Positions 5,965 to 10,437 of a DNA stretch of 10,437 nucleotides are shown here, one piece after another. This DNA is from DATKCJ01 sp035513275 (GTDB taxonomy: Bacteria > Verrucomicrobiota > Verrucomicrobiia > Opitutales > Opitutaceae), in contig DATKCJ010000452.1 of the NCBI GenBank assembly GCA_035513275.1, positions 1-10,437 of the forward strand, given 5' to 3'. Both the position numbers and the translations under genes were made by a program. The notes beneath the pieces are model-generated. The model did no database searches, was not told the DNA's origin, and worked only from the letters and a program-made list of their open reading frames with translations. Numbering within the stretch: the stretch's first letter is position 1; each line of letters starts with the position of its first letter.

Positions 5965-6045
5965 TCAGGCGTTCTCGGTTTCGAGAGCGGCGATCCAGAC
6001 GTGTGCCCCGATGACGAGGGCGGCGTAGATGAAGAAAGTGATCAT
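5965..6045 (-). CDS. Small hydrophobic peptide, array copy 3 (26 aa)
   Basis: MITFFIYAALVIGAHVW followed by IAALETENA, 26 residues, a single hydrophobic span with an acidic end. It shares the C-terminal LETENA with copy 1 and the IAAL with copy 2, so it may be closest to the ancestral sequence. It is the first unit of the array in the direction of transcription and lies 90 nt after the uracil-DNA glycosylase stop codon with no terminator between. It could therefore be co-transcribed with that gene as well as from its own leader. No family is recognised. Confidence 0.65.
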   Translation of the reverse strand: MITFFIYAALVIGAHVWIAALETENA

Positions 6046-6080
6046 GCATTGAAAACCCGGCTTCGCGCGGAAAGTTGCAG
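6046..6080 (-). promoter_or_regulatory. Conserved leader of array unit 3
   Basis: This is the third copy of the leader, differing from copy 1 at only three of 35 positions. It carries CCGGGTTTTCA and TGCAACTTT on the minus strand, and a GATAC word at 6096-6092 further upstream. It lies in the gap after the uracil-DNA glycosylase gene. Nothing else is seen in 6081-6134. Confidence 0.6.
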
Positions 6081-6134
6081 ACTCGCGTTCAGTATCTGCA
6101 ATCGGGTGCAACGTCCTGCCACAAGGGCAGGAGA

Positions 6135-6761
6135 TCAAGCACTTGCGCAAGCTGCAGCCTTGGCCGCGGGATGGCGTTGCAGCACGCCGAGCGCATCGCG
6201 AAGCAGCGAGATGCCTGGCTCCATGCGATGCCAAGGCGATGCGCCCGACGGATGCGGCAGTGGCAGCACTTCCAATGCGTGACCGCGCCAGTTCACGTGA
6301 AACGTCTTTCCGATTCGCTCGGTGAGCTGCGCCGGTGGCAGGAACTGATCGGCAGCGAGTTTTCCCACCGCGAGCACGAGTTGCGGTTTCAGGATGCGCA
6401 GCTCCGCCTCCATCCATCCGGCGCACTTTTCGATCTCATCAGGCGCGGGCACGCGATCGCCGCCGGTAAGTTTCTTGCCGGGGAAACAGCGACACACGGC
6501 GGCGAAGTAGATCCGCTCGCGCGACTGCTCTTCGTCCCAACCGAGAGACGCGTGCAGCCACTTGAAGAGAGTCCGGCCTGCAGTCCACGCGAACGGCCGG
6601 CCGAGCTTAGGCTCCTTGTCGCCGGGTGCCTGCCCGACGAGATAGAGCGGACTGCGTGTCGCACGGCCCGTGACAACGGGCGGAAACATGTTCGGACAGC
6701 GTCTGCATGCGCGCAGGTTCTCGAGGTGTCGCAACAACGCAGCGGACTGGCGCGGGGGCAT
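6135..6761 (-). CDS. Uracil-DNA glycosylase family protein (Fe-S type)
   Basis: This 208-residue protein belongs to the uracil-DNA glycosylase superfamily, which removes uracil or related damaged bases from DNA as the first step of base excision repair. From the ATG at 6761, motif A is GQAPGDKEPKLGRPF (43-57) with AWTAG behind it. LVLAVGKLAADQF (128-140) is the usual central strand, and PHPSGAS (169-175) is the His motif. Cysteines at 19 and 22 (CRRC), about 90 and 113 can bind a 4Fe-4S cluster as in family 4 enzymes, though the spacing of the last pair is wider. The C-terminus ends in a short Ala-rich tail. A GTG at 6776 would add five residues. It lies 75 bp after the helix-turn-helix gene on the same strand and directly before the small-peptide array. 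The exact family (4 or a close relative) is not settled. Confidence 0.88.
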   Translation of the reverse strand: MPPRQSAALLRHLENLRACRRCPNMFPPVVTGRATRSPLYLVGQAPGDKEPKLGRPFAWTAGRTLFKWLHASLGWDEEQSRERIYFAAVCRCFPGKKLTGGDRVPAPDEIEKCAGWMEAELRILKPQLVLAVGKLAADQFLPPAQLTERIGKTFHVNWRGHALEVLPLPHPSGASPWHRMEPGISLLRDALGVLQRHPAAKAAACASA

Positions 6762-6836
6762 CGCGCACACTTTCACAGCGTGCGAGAAGTGCGCCAGCGA
6801 AAAAGCCGGAGCGACGAGTCGACAGCGTGCGATTAA

Positions 6837-7184
6837 TCACCCCGTCTTTCGTCCGGCGCGACAATCGGCGAGCCAGACGAGAATCTGAAGCACACGCTCC
6901 GCGTCGGGTTTCGACGTTCGGGAGATCAGATACTGGTTCACCGCCTGACGCGACACGCCCAGCAATCGCGCGAGCCGGGCCTGTTCGCCGCGGCGCTTGA
7001 GATAAGGAGCGCCCGCATCGGCAAGAGCATCCCACAGAAAGGACTCCTGCACGGGCCCCTTCGCCTCGGAGAGCCTCGCGCGCCGGGCACGCTTGCGCGC
7101 TGCGATCCAGACATCGTTCACGAGAAAGTCGATCGCCTCGCCCGAGAGCGCCCAGAAATCCACACCATCAATTGGCATCTTCAT
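6837..7184 (-). CDS. Small helix-turn-helix DNA-binding protein
   Basis: Starting from the ATG at 7184 this is a basic protein of 115 residues. Its C-terminal half holds a helix-turn-helix: GEQARLARLLGVSRQAVNQY (66-85), with the usual LA..LGVSRQAV core, then LISRTSKPDAERVLQILVWL. The N-terminal part (VDFWALSGEAIDFLVNDVW, then a KRARRAR stretch) matches nothing I know. It is probably a repressor-type regulator. A GTG at 7238 would extend the frame by 18 residues, but it would put coding sequence over a perfect 25-bp inverted repeat (7212-7236), which makes better sense as this protein's own operator. The next ATG at 7178 is also possible. It is first in a same-strand series with the uracil-DNA glycosylase and the peptide array. 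Confidence 0.75.
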   Translation of the reverse strand: MKMPIDGVDFWALSGEAIDFLVNDVWIAARKRARRARLSEAKGPVQESFLWDALADAGAPYLKRRGEQARLARLLGVSRQAVNQYLISRTSKPDAERVLQILVWLADCRAGRKTG

Positions 7185-7211
7185 GCCCCAAGCGTCCCGC
7201 CGCCAAGGCAG

Positions 7212-7236
7212 GTTAGTCAACCAATACTTGACTAAC
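7212..7236. promoter_or_regulatory. Perfect inverted repeat, likely operator
   Basis: GTTAGTCAA (7212-7220) and TTGACTAAC (7228-7236) are perfect reverse complements around a 7-nt spacer. The whole is AT-rich in a GC-rich region. The site lies 27 nt before the chosen start of the helix-turn-helix gene and about 120 nt before the mutT start on the other strand. The TTGACT in each arm also matches a -35 hexamer in both directions, though no good -10 follows. The most likely role is binding of a dimeric regulator, perhaps the adjacent gene product controlling itself and mutT. Confidence 0.65.
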
Positions 7237-7356
7237 ACGCCGCCGATGCAATGGGCCGCGGCGGGATCCTCGGAGGGAAAGGGAGCGTGGGCGTATTGGA
7301 GTGAGGGCGGTCAATGGGCTCTTGATGGAACTCGCGCGACTGCTTTGGCTCGCTGC

Positions 7357-7770
7357 GTGCCGCACAAGAAGCCCATCGTCGTCGTGTGTGCGATCATCGA
7401 GCGCGGAGGGCGCGTGCTCGCCGCGCAGCGATCGCGCGCGAAGTCGCAGGGTGGCAAATGGGAATTTCCCGGCGGAAAGCTCCATGACGGCGAGCTGCCG
7501 CGCGATGCATTGGTGCGCGAGATCGCCGAGGAGCTGTGCATCGCAATCCTCGTGGGCAATGCGCTCGCCCCATCGACCCACGACTACGGCGGGTTCGCGA
7601 TCACGTTGATTCCGTTTCTGTGCACTATCGCGGACGGTGAGCCGCTGGCAACTGAGCACGAGGCGATCACGTGGTGCGCGCCGGGTGAACTTGCTGCGCT
7701 CGATTGGGCCGCGGCGGACGTGCCGGTCGTAGCTGGCTATCTGGCCGCGCGTGAAGGAGCGAGGCCGTGA
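7357..7770 (+). CDS. mutT: MutT/Nudix hydrolase (probable 8-oxo-dGTP diphosphatase type)
   Basis: The 137-residue Nudix protein starts MPHKKPIVVVCAII at a GTG. MutT-type enzymes hydrolyse oxidised or other unwanted nucleoside triphosphates to monophosphates and so clean the nucleotide pool. The Nudix box runs from Gly40 to Ile62 with Glu46, Arg54-Glu55 and Glu58-Glu59 in place; the usual Gly near its end is Cys61. GGKWEFPGGK just before the box and EHEAITWCAPGEL near the C-terminus are typical of the MutT/NudG branch. The frame is open further upstream (ATG at 7246), but that part does not resemble the family and the GTG gives the normal length. The stop codon overlaps the GTG of the next gene. 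The exact substrate cannot be read from sequence. Confidence 0.85.
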   Translation: MPHKKPIVVVCAIIERGGRVLAAQRSRAKSQGGKWEFPGGKLHDGELPRDALVREIAEELCIAILVGNALAPSTHDYGGFAITLIPFLCTIADGEPLATEHEAITWCAPGELAALDWAAADVPVVAGYLAAREGARP

Positions 7771-8462
7771 AACCCGCGTGCTCGATTCTCGGCAACCCAG
7801 CTTGGGATCTTTGCGGATTCGCGATCGGTCTCGGTCTTGCGTGGACACTCGACTGGCAGACGCGGGATCTCGTCTGGGGCCTCTGGCTCTCGAGCCTTGT
7901 CATCGGCTACCTGTCGATCGTTTTCGGCATCCTCGGAGGCATCAACCGCACGGTGATAGACAATCATCCGATCGGCTGGCTCATCGGCTTGGGAGGCGGC
8001 TTGTTTCTGCTCGCGTTCTTCACCGTGCACTTTGGCGGTTTTCACTTCGGACACTCGGTGTTCCTGAACATGTTCTTCCCGATCGCGCCCGAGGCAGAAC
8101 GCGGCCTCGGTCCGGGCCTCGACGGCTATCTCACTGTGCTGGCAAACTACTGGCCGTGGCTCTTCGCCGCAGCGATTGCCGAGCGCAGCATGCTCGAGAA
8201 AGCATGGCACGGCTCGATGAAGAACGAGCCAGGCCGCGACAAACCGCATTCGATGGCGAGGCCGGCGTTCAACCCGATGAGCGCTTACGTGAACGTCATC
8301 CGGATGCACATCCTCATCTTCTTCTTCGCGGGCACCGCGGCCGCCGGCATCGAGAACTTCGCGATCTACGCGGTCGTTTATGCCGTGTATTTCTTCCCGT
8401 GGTCGCTGGCGAAGAGCTGGTTCACCGCGAGGAAGACCGCGGCGATGGGTGAGGGTGCTTAG
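7767..8462 (+). CDS. DUF6498-like integral membrane protein
   Basis: A 231-residue membrane protein with about six hydrophobic segments (roughly 14-30, 36-57, 69-90, 122-139, 180-196 and 198-215). A His-rich stretch, FFTVHFGGFHFGHSVFL (84-100), has His88, His93 and His96 at the end of a span, and these may bind metal or haem. I recognise it as like DUF6498, a family without a known function; that assignment is from memory. The GTG start overlaps the mutT stop (GTGA), and AAGGAG lies 7 nt before it, one of the few clear ribosome-binding sites in the window. It is therefore translationally coupled to mutT. Confidence 0.8.
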   Translation: MKPACSILGNPAWDLCGFAIGLGLAWTLDWQTRDLVWGLWLSSLVIGYLSIVFGILGGINRTVIDNHPIGWLIGLGGGLFLLAFFTVHFGGFHFGHSVFLNMFFPIAPEAERGLGPGLDGYLTVLANYWPWLFAAAIAERSMLEKAWHGSMKNEPGRDKPHSMARPAFNPMSAYVNVIRMHILIFFFAGTAAAGIENFAIYAVVYAVYFFPWSLAKSWFTARKTAAMGEGA

Positions 8463-8502
8463 TGGGGCCTATGCTGTGGGTCGAGTTCTGCTGGCCAGCC
8501 CC

Positions 8503-8532
8503 TCGACAGGCTCGGGGCCTTGAGCTTGTCGA
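8503..8532. repeat. Palindromic repeat (TCGACAGGCTC type) between convergent genes
   Basis: TCGACAGGCTC (8503-8513) and GAGCTTGTCGA (8522-8532) pair over 11 bp with one G-T wobble and an 8-nt loop. It belongs to the widely dispersed 'CCTTCGACAAGCTCAGG' kind of intergenic palindrome. It lies between the stop codons of two convergent genes, so it may also act as a transcription barrier for both, although no T-run is present. The rest of 8463-8582 holds nothing recognisable. Confidence 0.75.
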
Positions 8533-8582
8533 AACGGCCGAACCGTGCCGCGCTGGCTCTCGTTGCGCAGCAAGCGCGCAAC

Positions 8583-9938
8583 CTACACCACAGTCCTTCG
8601 CCACGTGCCGCGCTTGAAGAACCACGTCATCAGCGCTGCGCGTCCGAACCAGTCGACGACACACGCGGCCCAAACGCCCTCGATGCCGCCGCCGAGCCGG
8701 ATACCGAAGAGCCAGACGAGACCGAGCCGCAGCGGGATCACGCCGAACAGTGTCACGAGAAGGGGCGGCGTTGTATCGCCCGCGCCGCGGTGGCTGCCCG
8801 CCATTACGAAGTAAACCGCCATGAACGGCTGCGCGAGCGCCGCGATCCGCACAAGCCCGCCCGCTGTGTCGAGCACCTCCGGCGTCGCGAGAAAAGGTGC
8901 CACAAGCCATGGCCCGAACGCGACAAACACGAGCCCACACGCGCCCATATAAACGCCGCCGAGGAGCGCCGCACGCCATCCGATGCGCTCGGCCTCCTCC
9001 GGCCGGCCCGCGCCGAGCGCCTGGCCGACGAGCGCAGCGGCCGCGACGCTGAATCCCCAGCCGGGTCCGTAGGAAAGGGATTCGATCCGCAGCCCGATCG
9101 CATGCGCCGCAAGCGCAGTCGTGCCGAGCCCTGTCACGAGGCCCATGAACACGATGTAGCCCACGCGCTGAACGAAGATTTCCGCGAGCGCCGGAAGCGA
9201 CACTCGCACGATCCGGCGCGCGACGCCGAGGTTCCAGCGCGCGACTTCGGCGGCGCGAACTTTGAGACCGCTCGATCTGCCAAGCAGTGCCCACGCAGTG
9301 ACGCCGCCTGCGATGAAACCCGAGATCGTCGTTGCCCACGCAGCGCCCGCGACGCCCATCGCGGGAATCGGGCCGACGCCGAAGATCAGCGCGAAGTCTA
9401 GGACGAGGTTCAGCAGGTTGTAGAGTCCCGAGATCTTGAGCGGCGTCACTGTGTCTCCGATCGCGCGCAAGCATGCGAGCGCCACGAGCATCACGAGGTT
9501 CACCGGCGCCCCGACGAGCAGGATGCGCATGTAGGTGGCGCCGTGGCCCACGAGATCGGGCCCCGCGCCCATCGCGCGCAGAAACGGTATCACGAGAGCA
9601 AACGAAAGCACCGTCGCGATCGCTGCGGTCACGAACCCGATGCCGACTGCGTTCGCCGTAGCGCTACCGGCTGCGGGCCGGTCACCAGCGCCCCACGCGC
9701 GCGCGGTGAGCGCGGTGCCGCCGACGCCGAGCGCGACGAAAATTCCCTGCAGCGCGAAGTAGAATGTGCCGCCGAGCGCCACGGCACCGATTGCCGCGGG
9801 GTCGCGCAGCCAGCCGACCAGGACCGTGTCGACGAAGAGCACGAGCGTGAGCAGCACGCTCTCCGCCATGGCGGGCAGCGCCATGCGGATGATCGTGCGG
9901 TTCAGGTTTCGCGGCAGCGTCGGTGCTTCCGTGCTCAT
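8583..9938 (-). CDS. MATE family efflux transporter
   Basis: A 451-residue inner-membrane protein with twelve predicted spans in two similar halves, of the MATE (multidrug and toxin extrusion) family, which exports drugs or metabolites against Na+ or H+ entry. Typical segments are RMALPAMAESVLLTLVLFVD (18-37), with Asp37 in the first span, then TVLVGWL, GVGGTALTARAWGAGD, LRAIGDTVTPLKISGLYNLL, and in the second half VSLPALAEIFVQRVGYIVFM and AAALVGQALGAGRPEEAERI. The ATG at 9938 gives the normal length. The open frame continues far upstream to 10355 but that part is not MATE-like and lies opposite the acetyltransferase gene. There is no clear Shine-Dalgarno site. It converges with the DUF6498-like gene and is divergent from the acetyltransferase. 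Confidence 0.93.
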   Translation of the reverse strand: MSTEAPTLPRNLNRTIIRMALPAMAESVLLTLVLFVDTVLVGWLRDPAAIGAVALGGTFYFALQGIFVALGVGGTALTARAWGAGDRPAAGSATANAVGIGFVTAAIATVLSFALVIPFLRAMGAGPDLVGHGATYMRILLVGAPVNLVMLVALACLRAIGDTVTPLKISGLYNLLNLVLDFALIFGVGPIPAMGVAGAAWATTISGFIAGGVTAWALLGRSSGLKVRAAEVARWNLGVARRIVRVSLPALAEIFVQRVGYIVFMGLVTGLGTTALAAHAIGLRIESLSYGPGWGFSVAAAALVGQALGAGRPEEAERIGWRAALLGGVYMGACGLVFVAFGPWLVAPFLATPEVLDTAGGLVRIAALAQPFMAVYFVMAGSHRGAGDTTPPLLVTLFGVIPLRLGLVWLFGIRLGGGIEGVWAACVVDWFGRAALMTWFFKRGTWRRTVV

Positions 9939-10011
9939 CGGAACTGGCGAGCGTGGCGGCTTTTTGTGTGGAACCAAATCGCAAATTCGCGCGATCGCGC
10001 TGCCTGCTTGT

Positions 10012-10072
10012 TGTGGGTCGGGCTTTACGCCCGACTCCGAAACAGACTGTCGGGCCCAAACCCCGACCCACA
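10012..10072. repeat. Composite palindromic repeat between divergent genes
   Basis: TGTGGGTCGGG (10012-10022) and CCCGACCCACA (10062-10072) are perfect 11-bp reverse complements. Inside are two smaller stems that share the outer arms: GTCGGGC/GCCCGAC (10017-10023 with 10029-10035) and GTCGGG/CCCGAC (10049-10054 with 10062-10067). The element can thus fold as one long stem or as two hairpins. It lies in the gap between the MATE and acetyltransferase starts, with another 12-bp palindrome GCGCGATCGCGC at 9989-10000. It is probably a REP-like mobile repeat. Confidence 0.7.
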
Positions 10073-10133
10073 TGAAACATGCCTCTGCTTCGCGCGATTG
10101 CACATCGTGCACCGCCATGCCTTCTTCGCGTGC

Positions 10134-10437
10134 ATGAACGATCCCATCTCGATCCGGCCGGCGGTGCATGGCGACGCGGCACTCATCGTGGAGTTCATCC
10201 GCAGTCTCGCCGAATACGAGCGGCTCACGCACGAGGTCGAGGCGACGGCGGAGCGGATCGAGGCAACGCTGTTTCCCGATGCAGCGCCGCCCGCCGCACG
10301 ATGTGTGCTGGCGTTTGCCGGTGCCGAGCCTGCGGGCTTCGCGATCTACTTCCACAACTTCAGCACGTTCCTCGCGAAACCGGGACTCTACCTAGAGGAC
10401 CTGTTTGTGAAGCCGTCGTTTCGCGGACGCGGCATCG
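10134..10437 (+). CDS. GNAT family N-acetyltransferase (3' end outside the window)
   Basis: From ATG at 10134, 101 residues are visible and the frame is still open at the right edge. The protein starts MNDPISIRPAVHGDAALIVE, the usual first strand and helix of a GNAT domain. Later come AGFAIYFHNFSTFLAKPGL (67-85) and LEDLFVKPSFRGRGI (87-101), which is the acetyl-CoA binding motif R/Q-x-x-G-x-G/A in progress. The LEDLFV and AIYFHNFSTF words are those of the spermidine/spermine N1-acetyltransferase-like (SSAT) branch, which transfers acetyl groups to small amines or amino acids. The substrate cannot be told. It is divergent from the MATE gene. Confidence 0.88.
   Translation, partial: MNDPISIRPAVHGDAALIVEFIRSLAEYERLTHEVEATAERIEATLFPDAAPPAARCVLAFAGAEPAGFAIYFHNFSTFLAKPGLYLEDLFVKPSFRGRGI

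Noticed and set aside
5463..6080. CRISPR array
   Set aside because: The repeat unit is over 220 bp and contains an ORF and a terminator. There are no short identical repeats with unique spacers and no cas genes.
7093..7356. Upstream extension of the mutT frame
   Set aside because: It overlaps the helix-turn-helix gene on the other strand, crosses the operator-like repeat and does not resemble Nudix proteins. The GTG at 7357 gives the normal length.
8422..9474. Long minus-strand frame overlapping the MATE gene
   Set aside because: It is a shadow frame with very high Arg and Ala content and no membrane segments, inside the clearly coding MATE frame.
9939..10355. N-terminal extension of the MATE protein (139 extra residues in frame)
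   Set aside because: The extension has no membrane or MATE character, crosses a palindromic repeat and lies opposite the well-supported acetyltransferase gene.

Overview
This is a GC-rich bacterial window with short intergenic gaps, almost no clear Shine-Dalgarno sites, and several families of palindromic intergenic repeats. The gene families, and an intergenic block whose translation resembles the 'NIEL..FE..W.LDV..WSF' repeats I remember from planctomycete and verrucomicrobial genomes, suggest a member of Verrucomicrobiota (perhaps near Opitutales). That placement comes from memory and is not proven here.

Left part (1-2000, minus strand): a 361-residue protein with a kinase-like motif order is followed by a QueD/PTPS-type pterin synthase. 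Both end in the same 35-residue tail, encoded by a 111-bp direct repeat with only four differences, all silent. A second direct repeat (1-62 and 654-718) covers the leader and first codons of queD, so a further queD copy should start at the left edge. Both repeats are explained by one tandem duplication of [kinase-like gene tail - spacer - 5' part of queD]. The queD in the window would then be a chimera that has lost its own C-terminus.

Middle (2000-5400, plus strand): a cluster of hairpins, a RarD-like EamA transporter, and a 697-residue EF-G paralogue with altered G motifs (Tyr in place of the catalytic His, NAVD in place of NKxD).

5400-7240 (minus strand): a small helix-turn-helix gene with a perfect 9+7+9 inverted repeat upstream, a Fe-S type uracil-DNA glycosylase, then a tandem array of three 26-codon genes for near-identical single-span hydrophobic peptides. 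Each has its own conserved 35-nt leader and its own strong intrinsic terminator. I recognise no family for the peptide, and the array is the best candidate here for something undescribed.

7240-10437: a MutT-type Nudix hydrolase translationally coupled to a DUF6498-like membrane protein (plus), a MATE efflux transporter (minus), and the start of a GNAT acetyltransferase (plus) that runs off the window. MutT and the uracil-DNA glycosylase lie on either side of the operator-like repeat, so this segment has a nucleotide-pool and base-repair theme.
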